Of a DNA stretch of 53,898 nucleotides, positions 43,953 to 53,502 are shown one piece after another. Location of the stretch: contig JACPPJ010000011.1 of assembly GCA_016191085.1 (NCBI GenBank), positions 1 through 53,898 on the forward strand, read 5' to 3'. The DNA comes from Acidobacteriota bacterium. Lineage in GTDB: Bacteria; Acidobacteriota; Terriglobia; 2-12-FULL-54-10. Made by a program: the position numbers and the translations under genes. Within the stretch, counting starts at the first letter, position 1. Each line of letters begins with the position of its first letter. The notes beneath the pieces are model-generated. The model was not told the DNA's origin and ran no database searches. It worked only from the letters and a program-made list of their open reading frames with translations.

Positions 43953-45008
43953 TCAATCTCTACATCTCGGGTTCTGCCCTTCCACCACAGCCATCAGCCC
44001 ACTGGGAGCGGGGCGGACGCCTTTGTAGCGCCATCCGGCGGCCTCAAGCAACTGCGCATACTCCGCGGCTGTACGCTCCCGGCCTGTGCCCCAGCACATC
44101 ATGTGGATATCGAAGAGCTTCGAAAAATGCGGCGTCTCCGCGCCGGGCACAACATGCTCGATGATGAAAATACGTCCGCGGGCGGGAGCAGCCTTGCAGG
44201 CCGTGCGGAGAATCTGCACCGACTCCTCGTCGTTCCAGTCGTGGGTGATCAACTTCAAGAAGTAGAGATCGGCGGGTGGTACGCGCTCGAACATGTTCCC
44301 GTCGACGTATTCGCAGCGGTCCTCCAGGCCCAGCCGATTTGCCCAAAGCAGGTCGAGGTTCGCAATGACACTGGAGCGCTCCAGCACGATGCCCTTCACG
44401 TGGGGATAACGCTTCAGAAAGCCGCAAACGAGGTGCCCATGACCGCCGCCGATGTCGCAGGCGGTCTGGACGGCTGCAAAGTCGAAATCCTCTAACGCCT
44501 GAAGGGCGGCCTCGGTCTGCGTCGCCGAGTAACTGCTCATTGCCTGATTGAACACCTCGGCGTACTCCGCGTCAGCATCCGCGTGGTCGAATGCCATTCG
44601 CCCGAACTCGCGCACAAAGGCATTCTGTTTGCCATCGCGAACCATGTCGGGAAGGTGCTTCCAGATCGCATAGTGTTCCGGTCCTTCCTCCAGCAGCGCC
44701 ATGGACCGAAATGTCTCCGGGTGGTCGGCCAATAGGTATCGGCCTTCGGGCGTCAGATCGAACGTGCAGTTGGGCTGTTCATTCAGAAGACCGATAGCCC
44801 CCATCCCCCGCAGTAGCCGATAGCCCAGCGCAGCATCCAATCCCAGTTCGTCGGTCACATCTTTCGCGTTGCGCGGACCTTTTTTCAGGGCCTCAATTAT
44901 TCCGAGCTTCACTCCGGCATACAGGATCTGACTTCTCCACCTTCCGAAGATCAGATCGGCAACCATTAGCTTCGGGTCAGCCACAACTTCCGCCATAGAA
45001 GTAGCCAT
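43953..45008 (-). CDS. SAM-dependent O-methyltransferase-like protein
   Basis: The 351-residue protein has the N-terminal winged-helix dimerisation domain of plant/bacterial O-methyltransferases (SQILYAGVKLGIIEALKKGPRNAKDVTDELGL). A C-terminal SAM domain follows with motif I DIGGGHGHLVCGF, then YVDGNMFERVPPADLYFLKLITHDWNDEESVQIL and the family His-Asp (HDW). It transfers a methyl group to a small hydroxyl compound; the substrate is unknown. A GGAGGAG site lies 11 bases before the ATG. It is divergent from the fluoride-riboswitch operon. Confidence 0.88.
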   Translation of the reverse strand: MATSMAEVVADPKLMVADLIFGRWRSQILYAGVKLGIIEALKKGPRNAKDVTDELGLDAALGYRLLRGMGAIGLLNEQPNCTFDLTPEGRYLLADHPETFRSMALLEEGPEHYAIWKHLPDMVRDGKQNAFVREFGRMAFDHADADAEYAEVFNQAMSSYSATQTEAALQALEDFDFAAVQTACDIGGGHGHLVCGFLKRYPHVKGIVLERSSVIANLDLLWANRLGLEDRCEYVDGNMFERVPPADLYFLKLITHDWNDEESVQILRTACKAAPARGRIFIIEHVVPGAETPHFSKLFDIHMMCWGTGRERTAAEYAQLLEAAGWRYKGVRPAPSGLMAVVEGQNPRCRD

Positions 45009-45201
45009 GATGTTTCATCTCCTCCAAGTGCGGCAGTGTGCGAGGCGCAGAGCAGCAGCAGAGCAGCACTTGTCTAGTTTCAACTTTTCCGCTGAACCGC
45101 CGTTTAGTGGGTCAGTTGAATTGTAAAGCAAGAACTGGACGGATTTCAAAACTTTCCGCCATACCTGGCGCCCCACTCAGGTACAGTGAATGGAATGCGA
45201 A

Positions 45202-45210
45202 TGTTATACT
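45202..45210 (+). promoter_or_regulatory. Extended -10 before the fluoride riboswitches
   Basis: TGTTATACT is a good extended -10 element, about 16 bases before the first aptamer. No strong -35 is visible, as expected for extended -10 promoters. Transcription should start near 45217. Confidence 0.5.
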
Positions 45211-45225
45211 GTCCTCTGCTTTAAA

Positions 45226-45270
45226 GGCGATGGAGTTCGCCATAACCGCCCGCGGGCTGATGACTCCTGC
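45226..45270 (+). promoter_or_regulatory. Fluoride riboswitch aptamer 1 (crcB motif)
   Basis: The RNA shows all parts of the crcB-motif fluoride aptamer. Stem 1 is GGCGA (45226-45230) with TCGCC (45237-45241). The pseudoknot is GGAGT (45232-45236) with ACTCC (45263-45267). Stem 2 is GCC/GGC inside 45248-45257, flanked by the conserved ATAACC and CTGATGA. The sequence agrees closely with the known consensus. I see no terminator between this aptamer and the next. Confidence 0.93.
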
Positions 45271-45308
45271 TGGGTTCTGCGCAAGAAAATTTATTCTGCG
45301 CCACCCGA

Positions 45309-45356
45309 GGGCGATGGGGTTCGCCCATAACCGTCCGCCAGGACTGATGACCCCTG
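45309..45356 (+). promoter_or_regulatory. Fluoride riboswitch aptamer 2 (crcB motif)
   Basis: Stem 1 is GGGCGA (45309-45314) with TCGCCC (45321-45326). The pseudoknot is GGGGT (45316-45320) with ACCCC (45350-45354). Stem 2 is GTCC (45333-45336) with GGAC (45341-45344), and ATAACC and CTGATGA flank it as in copy 1. Pseudoknot and stem 2 differ from copy 1 by paired changes, so both copies are under structural selection. Its pseudoknot 3' strand is also the left arm of the terminator at 45351. Confidence 0.93.
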
Positions 45357-45386
45357 CCGAATTCAGTAAAACGGCTGGGGGTTTTT
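45351..45386 (+). terminator. Riboswitch-controlled terminator
   Basis: CCCC-T-GCCG (45351-45359) pairs with CGGC-T-GGGG (45372-45380), leaving one T-T mismatch, and is followed by TTTTTCTTT. The left arm CCCC is part of the second aptamer's pseudoknot. Fluoride binding should therefore hold it in the aptamer and allow read-through into the antiporter gene; without fluoride the terminator forms. The switching logic is inferred from other fluoride riboswitches. Confidence 0.8.
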
Positions 45387-45409
45387 CTTTACCCGGCGGA
45401 GGATTCTGG

Positions 45410-46582
45410 ATGAACCCATTTTTGATCGCGGCGATATGGATCGGCCTGGCGCTGGCGTCGGCGCTGGGCTCGGTACGACTGGGAATCTCCGTTGCGCTAG
45501 TCGAGATTTTCACGGGATTTGTCGCAGGAAACACCTTCCATCTTTCCACCACCCCTTGGATTGATTTCCTGGCCTCGAGTGGCAGCGTCGTTCTAACCTT
45601 TCTGGCTGGGGCCGAAATCCATCCCGACACGCTGCGCGCCAATTTTCGTGAGAGCCTGACCATCGGATTCTTTTCCTTCCTGGCGCCAGCAGTTGGGGCT
45701 TTCGCAGCCGCATACTGGATCTTCAGATGGAACTTGCATGCGGCCGAAATAGCAGGTATCGCCCTCTCGACGACCTCCGTTGCAGTCGTGTATGCAGTGA
45801 TGGTCGAAAGCGGGAGAAATGAGACGGCACTTGGCAAGATTATTCTGGCCGCGTGTTTCATTACCGACTTGGGGACCGTGGTCGCACTCGGGCTGCTCTT
45901 TGCTCATTACGACCGATGGCTCGCAATCTTCGCCGCAATCACCGCAGTTGCAGTTTGGATCATCCCGAAGTTCGCTGCATGGCTCTTTCGCACCGTCGGA
46001 AACCGCGTGAGCGAACCGGAAATCAAGCTGGTTCTGCTGATCTTGTTCGGGCTTGGCGGGCTCGCCAACATCGCCGGGAGCGAAGCGGTATTGCCAGCAT
46101 ATCTGATGGGGTTGGCGCTTGCCCGCCAGTTCCTGAAAAATCGTGTATTGATGCATCGCATGCGCGCCCTGACGTTCAGCCTCCTGACGCCGTTTTATTT
46201 TCTCAAAGCCGGTTCATATGTTTCCGCCAAAGCTATGGTCTCAGGACTCGTGCTGATCGCGGCATTTTTCGCGGTGAAAATGGTTACGAAAGGGGTCGGC
46301 GTTTATCCCTGGACGCTGAAGTTCCGCTTCGGGCAGAGCAATGCCATATACACTACGCTGCTGATGGCCACTGGCTTGACGTTCGGCACCATCTCGGCGC
46401 TCTTTGGCCTGACGCACGGATACATAGACCAGTCGCAATACACGACGCTGGTGACTGTAGTCATCCTGAGCGCTTTTGTGCCTACACTGATCGCGGAGAA
46501 GTTTTTCCGGCCGGCGCCGGAACCGCAACCTGCACCCGAAGCCACGCCGATGAGGATGCAAGCCGCCGAGGAGGGGGACTAA
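45410..46582 (+). CDS. CPA2-type cation/proton antiporter, riboswitch-controlled
   Basis: The ATG at 45410 (MNPFLIAAIW) is chosen because GGCGGAGGA lies 7-8 bases upstream and a membrane span starts at once; the product has 390 residues. About 12 hydrophobic segments are seen, with CPA2 marks LSTTSVAVVYAVM and FITDLGTVVALGLL (conserved Asp) and SEAVLPAYLMGLALAR. CPA2 members exchange Na+ or K+ for protons; some gate with regulatory domains, which this one lacks. Genes of cation/proton antiporters are among those found under fluoride riboswitches, so it may help with ion or pH balance during fluoride stress. The last base of its stop codon is the first base of the UspA start. Confidence 0.88.
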   Translation: MNPFLIAAIWIGLALASALGSVRLGISVALVEIFTGFVAGNTFHLSTTPWIDFLASSGSVVLTFLAGAEIHPDTLRANFRESLTIGFFSFLAPAVGAFAAAYWIFRWNLHAAEIAGIALSTTSVAVVYAVMVESGRNETALGKIILAACFITDLGTVVALGLLFAHYDRWLAIFAAITAVAVWIIPKFAAWLFRTVGNRVSEPEIKLVLLILFGLGGLANIAGSEAVLPAYLMGLALARQFLKNRVLMHRMRALTFSLLTPFYFLKAGSYVSAKAMVSGLVLIAAFFAVKMVTKGVGVYPWTLKFRFGQSNAIYTTLLMATGLTFGTISALFGLTHGYIDQSQYTTLVTVVILSAFVPTLIAEKFFRPAPEPQPAPEATPMRMQAAEEGD

Positions 46583-47004
46583 TGTTTCGGAAAATCCTGG
46601 TCGCTCACGATGGTTCCGAAGGCGCCAGCAGGGCATTCGCTACCGCTCTGGATTTGGCGCAGCTCTCGCGGGCGGACTTGCACACGATCTCGATCATAGA
46701 AGTTCACTCTCATTTCGCGGCCACCATGGGCGAAGTGATGGAGGAAAAAGAAGAGGAAAACAAGCTCTACGCACAGACGAAGCAGGAAGCGGAACAGTTG
46801 GCGGTTGCCCGCGGCATACCTTTCCAAGCGGTAATCCAGACCGGACATGAAGTCGAATCCATCATCCGCCACGCGCGCGAAGGAGGCTATGATCTCTTGG
46901 TGGTCGGCTTCATGGGACACTCCAAGGTGTTCGGCAGAATCTGGGGAGGCACTTCTCAGAACCTTGCGAAGCTCGCTCCGTGCAGCGTGCTGATAGTAAA
47001 GTGA
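46582..47004 (+). CDS. Universal stress protein UspA family
   Basis: The 140-residue protein starts at the ATG overlapping the antiporter stop (TAATG). It has the Usp fold: KILVAHDGSEGASRAFATALDLAQ, then EQLAVARGIPFQAVIQTGHEVESIIRHAREGGYDLLVVGFMGHSKVFGRIWGGTSQNLAKLAPCSVLIVK. The last part contains the G-x2-G-x9-GS/T ATP-binding signature (GFMGHSKVFGRIWGGTS). UspA genes are repeatedly found under fluoride riboswitches. It should be co-expressed with the antiporter. Confidence 0.93.
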   Translation: MFRKILVAHDGSEGASRAFATALDLAQLSRADLHTISIIEVHSHFAATMGEVMEEKEEENKLYAQTKQEAEQLAVARGIPFQAVIQTGHEVESIIRHAREGGYDLLVVGFMGHSKVFGRIWGGTSQNLAKLAPCSVLIVK

Positions 47005-47064
47005 CTGGCAGCCACGGAGAACGGCAGAAAGCTGTTAATCAAAGGCCATGGCTACCAATGCTGA

Positions 47065-49527
47065 TCAGCGCCCCGCGGCCACAACGATATTGACCAGTTT
47101 GTTTGGCACCACGATCATCTTCACAACCTTGGTACCGTTGATGATGTGAGCGATCCGCGGATCGGCCAGCGCGGTCTCTCGTAGCTCGTCTTCCGGCATA
47201 TCCTGTCGCGCCAGAATCTTGCTGCGCAGTCTTCCGTTGACCTGGACGATGACCTCGATCTGCTCTTCTTTCGCGAGCAGCGGGTCGAACGAAGGCCAGG
47301 GAACGTCGCACAAATCTTGTGAGTGCCCCAGTTGCTGCCATAATTCTTGCGCCAGATAAGGCGCAAATGGCGACAGCAGTTTCGCCAGCGTCTCCATGCA
47401 TTCGCGCAGGGCGCGCGGCGACATCTGCGCTTCCGATGTATAGAGCGCGTTAACCAGTTCCATGCAAGCTGCGATATCGGTGTTGAAGTGCCAGCGCCCT
47501 TCAAAATCACTTGTGATCCGCCGGATCGTCTGGTGCAGCTTCCTGAGCACTTTGCGATCTTCGGCTTCGGTGCCGGTCTTCGGTGCGGCGCCCGCGCCCG
47601 GTTGCGTATGGCGATTGACCAGCCTGTAAACGCGGGAGACAAACCGGTATATGCCCTCGACGCCGGCTTCGTTCCACTCCAAATCCTTTTCAGGAGGAGC
47701 GGCAAACAGCACGTACATGCGCGTGGTGTCGGAGCCGTATTTCTCCACCATGTCGTCGGGATCAACCAGATTGCCCTTGGACTTCGACATTTTGGCGCCG
47801 TCTTTGATCACCATGCCTTGCGTGAAGAGCCGCTCGGCCGGCTCGGAGATTTCCGACAGGCCGAGGTCGCGGATCACCTTGCCGAAGAAACGCGAGTAGA
47901 TCAGATGCAGGATGGCGTGCTCGACGCCGCCGATGTACTGATCGATTGGGAACCAATATTTCACGGCGTCCGGGTTCACCGGAAGCTTGTCGGCGGTTGG
48001 ATCTGTGTAGCGGTAGAAATACCATGACGAATCCACAAACGTATCCATGGTGTCCGTCTCGCGTTCCGCCGGTCCCTGGCACCGCAGGCACGTTGCGTTC
48101 ACGAATTCCGGCACGTCTTTCAGCGGCGAGTGGCCCAGTCCGGTGATCTGCACGTTTTCCGGGAGCAGCACCGGGAGTTGGTCCTCCGGAACTGGAACCA
48201 TGCCGCATTTGGCGCAGTAGACCACAGGGATCGGGGTTCCCCAGTACCGTTGACGGGAGATGCCCCAATCTTTGATGCGGTAGGTGGTCTCGCTTCGGCC
48301 GATGCCGCGCTTCTCCGCCTCTTCGCGCATTTTAGCGATGGCTTCCTCAGAGGTGAGGCCGTTGTATGGGCCGGAGTTGACCAGGAGACCGTAGTCGGTA
48401 AACGCCGCGTCGAGCCTCTTACCGTCGACGGTGCCATCCACAGACCTAATCACGAACCGAATCGGCAGGCGATACTTTTGAGCGAATTCAAAATCGCGCT
48501 GGTCATGTGCAGGGACAGCCATGATGCCGCCGGTGCCGTATTCCATCAGGACAAAGTTGGCGGCCCAGATGGGAAGCTGCTCGCCGCTAAACGGATTGGT
48601 AGCGAACCGGCCGAGGAAAACGCCTTCCTTCTCCATATCAACCGATTGCCCGGCCGGGCGCGATTCGCGCAGCCGCTCCACGCTGGCCCTGATGTTTTCG
48701 CTGCCGGCTACTCCTTCCAGCAGCTTGCCGACGAGCGGATGCTCCGGCGCGACCAGCACGGACGTAGCCCCGTAGATCGTGTCGAGACGCGTTGTGAATA
48801 TCGTGATGGATTCATCCAGCCCGACAACAGGAAACTGCACGCGCGTGCCGACCGATTTGCCAATCCAGTTGCGCTGCATAGCGAGCACGCGCTCGGGCCA
48901 GCCCGAAAGCTTGTCCATGTCCTGGAGGAGCTGATCGGCGTATTGCGTAATGCGAAAGAACCACTGCTCCAGCTCTTTCTGAGTGACCGGCGTATCTTCA
49001 TGCCGCCAGCAGCAGCCTTCAACCACCTGCTCATTCGCGAGCACGGTCTGGCATTTCGGACACCAGTTCACGCGGCTGTATTTGCGGTATGCCAAGCCGC
49101 GCTCCAGCATCTTCAGGAAGAACCACTGGTTCCAACGGTAGTAGTCCGGTTTGCAGGTAGTAATCTCCTTGGACCAGTCATAGCTGAACCCGAAGCGCTC
49201 GAACTGCCGCTTCATACTTGAGATATTGTCGAGCGTCCACTGCTTGGGATGCACCCCTCGATTGATGGCGGCGTTTTCGGCGGGCAGGCCGTAGGCGTCC
49301 CAGCCCATCGGATGCAGCACGCTGAAACCCCGCATCCGCTTGTAGCGGGCCAGCGCGTCTCCAATGGAATAATTTCGCACGTGGCCCATGTGCAGCTTGC
49401 CGGAAGGGTAGGGGAGCATCTCAAGGACGTAGTATTTCGGGCGGGAACCGCCGGTTTCGGCGTGATACTTCTTGCCCGCTTTCATCCACTTTTCTTCAAT
49501 TGCTTTATGTTCGTAAGTTCCTGTCAC
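47065..49527 (-). CDS. leuS: Leucyl-tRNA synthetase
   Basis: The GTG at 49527 (VTGTYEHKAIEEKW) is chosen as start because AAAGG is seven bases upstream, giving 820 residues, the usual bacterial length. HMGH (46-49) and KMSKS in IKDGAKMSKSKGN mark the class I active site. The Zn-finger cysteines (CPKC, CCWRHE) and the editing domain (TTRLDTIYGATSVLVAPEHPL) are present. It attaches leucine to tRNA-Leu and edits mischarged residues. The start overlaps the nfo stop as GTGA, indicating translational coupling. Confidence 0.96.
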   Translation of the reverse strand: MTGTYEHKAIEEKWMKAGKKYHAETGGSRPKYYVLEMLPYPSGKLHMGHVRNYSIGDALARYKRMRGFSVLHPMGWDAYGLPAENAAINRGVHPKQWTLDNISSMKRQFERFGFSYDWSKEITTCKPDYYRWNQWFFLKMLERGLAYRKYSRVNWCPKCQTVLANEQVVEGCCWRHEDTPVTQKELEQWFFRITQYADQLLQDMDKLSGWPERVLAMQRNWIGKSVGTRVQFPVVGLDESITIFTTRLDTIYGATSVLVAPEHPLVGKLLEGVAGSENIRASVERLRESRPAGQSVDMEKEGVFLGRFATNPFSGEQLPIWAANFVLMEYGTGGIMAVPAHDQRDFEFAQKYRLPIRFVIRSVDGTVDGKRLDAAFTDYGLLVNSGPYNGLTSEEAIAKMREEAEKRGIGRSETTYRIKDWGISRQRYWGTPIPVVYCAKCGMVPVPEDQLPVLLPENVQITGLGHSPLKDVPEFVNATCLRCQGPAERETDTMDTFVDSSWYFYRYTDPTADKLPVNPDAVKYWFPIDQYIGGVEHAILHLIYSRFFGKVIRDLGLSEISEPAERLFTQGMVIKDGAKMSKSKGNLVDPDDMVEKYGSDTTRMYVLFAAPPEKDLEWNEAGVEGIYRFVSRVYRLVNRHTQPGAGAAPKTGTEAEDRKVLRKLHQTIRRITSDFEGRWHFNTDIAACMELVNALYTSEAQMSPRALRECMETLAKLLSPFAPYLAQELWQQLGHSQDLCDVPWPSFDPLLAKEEQIEVIVQVNGRLRSKILARQDMPEDELRETALADPRIAHIINGTKVVKMIVVPNKLVNIVVAAGR

Positions 49528-50564
49528 CAGTTTACCTTTCCGTATCTCCGCACGGGCATCCAATCCATGCACGCCGGAATGGGATAAGGGCTTCCGAGAG
49601 CAGCCACCCTCATCGGGTGCGCGGCTCGTTTAACTTTTCGCAGTGGGCCGGAGCGTAGCGACAAAATCGCCTGCATGTTGCGATGATCGTCTCCGGGCTC
49701 ATCAATGGGTGTTTCCAATATGAAGGTCTTATCGCGCAATGCCGGGTGGTTCACGATGCGCCGGAAGCCCTCGGTCCCGATACCGCCTTTTCCGATATGC
49801 TCGTGGCGATCGTGACGTGATCCCAGCGCTGAGCGGCAGTCGTTGGTGTGAATCACCTTCACGTGTTCAAGACCGATCGTCTGCTGCAATGATGCGACTG
49901 TTTTCTGCAGGCCGTCAGGACATGAAATGTCCATGCCGGCGGCGTAGCAATGCGCCGTATCAATACAGGCGGCAGCGGGAACGCCGTCCAGCATCGCCAG
50001 CATATCCTGCAACTGTTCGAAGGTTCCGCCGAGAGTATTACCCTGCACGCAAGTGTTTTCGATCAGCAAAGTAACGCGGCCGAAAGGCGTCTGTCGCGCC
50101 GCCGCGCGCACGGATTCCGCGAAGGTCCTCATGCCGATTTCAGCCGAGCCATTGCGGAAACTGCCGGGATGCAGCACGACATACTCCGCTCCCAGCGCCG
50201 CCGCCCTGCCGATTTCGCCGCGGAAAGCTTCAATAGAGCGGGTTCGTACGATTTCGTCGGGAGACGCGAGGTTAATAAGATAATTTGCGTGAACAACCAG
50301 CGGAGTCAGATTGTAACGCTGGCGCAAACGACCGAGCGCGGTGATTTCATCTCGCCGCGGCTCACGCGCTTTCCACATGCGAGGGCTAGAAGAGAAGATT
50401 TGGAATGCAGAACAGCCGAGGTGCCGCGCTTTCTCGGCGGCTTGATCGAAGGAGCCGGCGATAGACGTGTGAATGCCTATGCGCCACGAGGAAAATGCTT
50501 CGATTTCGTTTGTCACCTCATTCACACTGACCCGCCCGGACGCGCCCCCAACCCGCAGGGCCAT
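49524..50564 (-). CDS. nfo: Endonuclease IV (AP endonuclease)
   Basis: From the ATG at 50564 the protein has 346 residues; a GTG further in could also be the start, since the conserved part begins at RIGIHTSIAGSFDQA. Motifs for three metal ions are present: VVLHPGSF, LLIENT, CIDTAHCYAAG, HTNDCRSALGSRHDRHEHIGKG, and ETP near the end. It cuts DNA 5' to abasic sites in base-excision repair. The C-terminal 45 residues past the barrel are a basic extension without known domain. Its stop overlaps the leuS start. Confidence 0.92.
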   Translation of the reverse strand: MALRVGGASGRVSVNEVTNEIEAFSSWRIGIHTSIAGSFDQAAEKARHLGCSAFQIFSSSPRMWKAREPRRDEITALGRLRQRYNLTPLVVHANYLINLASPDEIVRTRSIEAFRGEIGRAAALGAEYVVLHPGSFRNGSAEIGMRTFAESVRAAARQTPFGRVTLLIENTCVQGNTLGGTFEQLQDMLAMLDGVPAAACIDTAHCYAAGMDISCPDGLQKTVASLQQTIGLEHVKVIHTNDCRSALGSRHDRHEHIGKGGIGTEGFRRIVNHPALRDKTFILETPIDEPGDDHRNMQAILSLRSGPLRKVKRAAHPMRVAALGSPYPIPACMDWMPVRRYGKVNW

Positions 50565-50689
50565 TCTATAGTAGCAGAGCGTTTTGCAAGCGGTCAATCC
50601 GAGCAGCCGGCTGGCTGGTAGTTTCTCGGTTTGTTTTTCGTTTTGGCAACTCGCGAAGGGACTCGCGGAAGGGCACGGCTGAAGAAGTT

Positions 50690-50815
50690 GCGGGAAGAAG
50701 CCGCGATTTCGTCATTCTGAAGCACCCGGCTGGTCGGGGCTGAAGAATCTGTTTTTCAACATCGTGAAAACAAGCAGATTCCTCGCTCCCGCTCGGGATG
50801 ACATCACCAGGAGCG
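50690..50815. repeat. Repeat A-like facing arms
   Basis: GTCATTCTGAAGC...GGGCTGAAGAATCTG and CAGATTCCTCGCTCCCGCTC...GGATGAC face each other in the spacer between nfo and the receiver gene. It is a diverged copy of repeat A without clear terminal repeats. Confidence 0.65.
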
Positions 50816-50833
50816 CGCCGTAACTTTACCGCA

Positions 50834-51259
50834 TTAATTGGCGGGGACGCTCTGACGCTTGCGATCAACCAATGTGGTGATTTCTTTCAAGAGTCTGTCA
50901 GGCGCGCAAGGTTTGCCGAGAAACGCGTCGCATCCGTTTCGAATGACTGCGGGGGCCGCGTTTGCGAAAGCGGTCATGATAATGACGCCGGTGTTTTTAT
51001 TGGATTCGTTCTGTCGGATTCTCTGCGCTGCCTCCCAGCCGTTGATCCCTGGAAGTCGAAGGTCCATCACTACCACGTCTGGACGCAGACGAAGAGCTTT
51101 GTCCACCGCCTCCTCGCCGTCACTAGCCAACGCCACTTTGAATCCTTCAGTGTTGAGAAACTGAGCATACATTTCGCGGACATCCTCGAAGTCATCCACG
51201 ATGAGGATCAGCCCCCGATTATGCTCGCCGCCATTAAAAATACGAGAGGAGTTGTTCAT
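50834..51259 (-). CDS. Response regulator receiver protein
   Basis: The ATG at 51259 (MNNSSRIFNGG) is preferred because AAGGG lies five bases upstream; the product has 141 residues. The receiver is complete: LIVDDFEDVREMYAQFLNTEGF, VVVMDLRLPGINGWEA with the phospho-Asp, IIMTAF, and FLGKPCAPDR with the Lys. There is no output domain. It is divergent from the sensor kinase remnant and may have been its partner, as far as position tells. Confidence 0.88.
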   Translation of the reverse strand: MNNSSRIFNGGEHNRGLILIVDDFEDVREMYAQFLNTEGFKVALASDGEEAVDKALRLRPDVVVMDLRLPGINGWEAAQRIRQNESNKNTGVIIMTAFANAAPAVIRNGCDAFLGKPCAPDRLLKEITTLVDRKRQSVPAN

Positions 51260-51552
51260 TGGTCCCTTCATGATGTTGTGTAGATTACGCTGCACGTAGG
51301 GCGAACCGTGCGGCGGGTGCGTATCAATGTTAGCTCGTCAAAGTAACGCCACCATCTGGGACTGGAGCAGGAGCGAACAGGCGCTATGCGTAGAACACGA
51401 TGTCAGAAGCAGTTGCTTAACGATGTTGCTCAAGCGAGTTAGTGTATGGATATTCGCTGCGAATTGCAAGCGTATTGTCCCAAGTTATTGAAACAGAAAC
51501 GGCCGCCTCGAAATCGTCATGCGCTCGTGAGATAATTTCAGAACGAGTCATC

Positions 51553-53494
51553 ATGAGCGAATCATTCGGCGATAAGATTCATGCCTCCAGCTCGGCCACT
51601 TCTGCTGAAGTATTCCATGAGCTGTATCGGTTTGCTTTCGAAACTTCTCGGGACATCGCGCTGGTCCTGCATACGGATGGCCGCATCGCAGACGCAAACG
51701 CCGCAGCCATCGAAGCTTATGGTTATAGCAAGGATGAACTGCTCCATCTCACCATAGCAGATCTGCTGGATCGTTCGCAGGTTCAGGATCTCAATCACCC
51801 GTCCGCGGAGTTACATGCATCGGGAACGGTTTCGGAAACAATCCATCGGCGCAAAGACGGCAGCACGTTTGCAGCCCAAGTGACACCACAAAGGTTTGAA
51901 ACCAGTGGCCAGGCATGGTTCATTACGACCGTTCGCGACAGCGTATCCGCGATTCGCCCCAGCCTGACACGCCAAGCCGGCATGGAAACACATAGACAGC
52001 TTGCTCTGGAAGCCGCTGGCATGGGGACCTGGGAAATGGACCTTAACACTGGCCGTCTTTTGTGGGACGAACGATGCAGAGCAATCTTTGGCGTGCCTGC
52101 GGATCAGGAGATGACTTACGAGTTGTTTCTCGCCACAGTACATCCGGAAGATCGCGAGCGCGTAGATCGGGACAGAATGGCCATCGGGCACGACCAGGCG
52201 ACTTACGGTCACGAGTATCGCGTGGTACAGCCTGACGGCAGCATCCGATGGGTGATGACGCGCGGCGGCCTTCTTTTTGACGAGGATGGGTAAGAGCACC
52301 AAGTTAATCGGCGTGATTGTGGATATCACGGACCGCAAGATCGCTGATGAACTGGCGCAGCGCCATTTGGACGAACTGGAGGCCATCTACAAAGCGGCTC
52401 CTGTCGGCTTGTGCGTCCTCGACCGGGAGCTTCGATGGGTGCAAATTAATGAGCGTCTGGCGGAGATGAACGGCTTCACGGTAGCCGAACACATTGGTAA
52501 GCGGGTTCGAGATTTGATTCCGAACGTTGCGGAAGAAATTGAGACCAAGCTTCGTGAGGTCATCGAAACTGGCGAACCGGTTCTGGGGCTGGAGTTCGCA
52601 GGTGAAACGCCCGCTCAACCCGGTGTAATCCGGAGTTGGAAAGAAAACTGGTTTCCCATACGAGACCGCAGTGGCGCCGTCGTCGGTATCAACGTAGTTG
52701 CCGAGGAGGTGACGGCGGCCAGACGAGCCGAGCGGGAGCGCGAAGCCCTCCTGGAGAGTGAACGTGCGGCGCGTGAGCAGGCCGAGCGATCTGGCCGGCT
52801 GAGGGATGAGTTTCTCGCCACCGTCTCACATGAACTGCGCACTCCGCTTAACGCCATTCTCGGTTGGGCTGATATTCTCCTCATGTCCCTGCCTCCCGAC
52901 AGCGAAATGCGGCACGGTCTGGAGGTGATCGGCCGGAATGCCCGTTCGCAGGCCCAGTTGATCGAGGAACTGCTGGATATGAGCCGGATCGTGGCCGGCA
53001 AACTGACGTTGGAATGGCGACAGGTGGAGCTGCAGACCACTCTAAGCGCCTGTATCGATAATCTGTTCCCGGCCGCCCAACAGAAGAGAATCAATATCCG
53101 TAGAGAAATCGATCGCACGGCGCCCGCGATCTCTGGTGACTCCGACAGATTGCAGCAGGTAATTTGGAACCTGCTTTCCAACTCAATCAAATTTACTCCC
53201 GCTGGCGGCGAGGTGAGAGTCTCCCTGCAAAAGAAAAACTCGGACCTGGAACTCACCATCAGCGACACAGGGATGGGGATTAAGCCGGAATTTCTGCTCT
53301 ACGTGTTTGACCGCTTCCGCCAGGGAGATGCCTCGACCGCCCGGCAGCACGCGGGCTTGGGATTGGGATTGGCTATCGTAAAAAGTATCGTCGAAATGCA
53401 CGGCGGCATGGTCGCGGTAGAAAGCCAGGGCGAAGGCCGCGGAGCATCTTTCACGGTGAAGTTGCCGATCAGCGGCATGATGGTTATTGGCTGA
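51553..53494 (+). pseudogene. PAS sensor histidine kinase, frameshifted
   Basis: The ATG at 51553 (MSESFGDKIHAS) opens a PAS-PAS-PAS kinase. The first frame ends at TAA 52291-52293 inside the second PAS domain (RWVMTRGGLLFDEDG*). The other frame continues it directly (KSTKLIGVIVDITDRK), as if one G had been added in the GGG at 52288-52290. After a third PAS domain comes the kinase: H-box FLATVSHELRTPLNAILGW, N-box NLLSNSIKFTP, DTGMGIKPEF and GLGLGLAIVKS. With the shift repaired it would be about 646 residues. A real frameshift, a sequencing error, or programmed slippage are all possible. A receiver stump follows. Confidence 0.85.
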
Positions 53495-53502
53495 TCAAGA
53501 AT

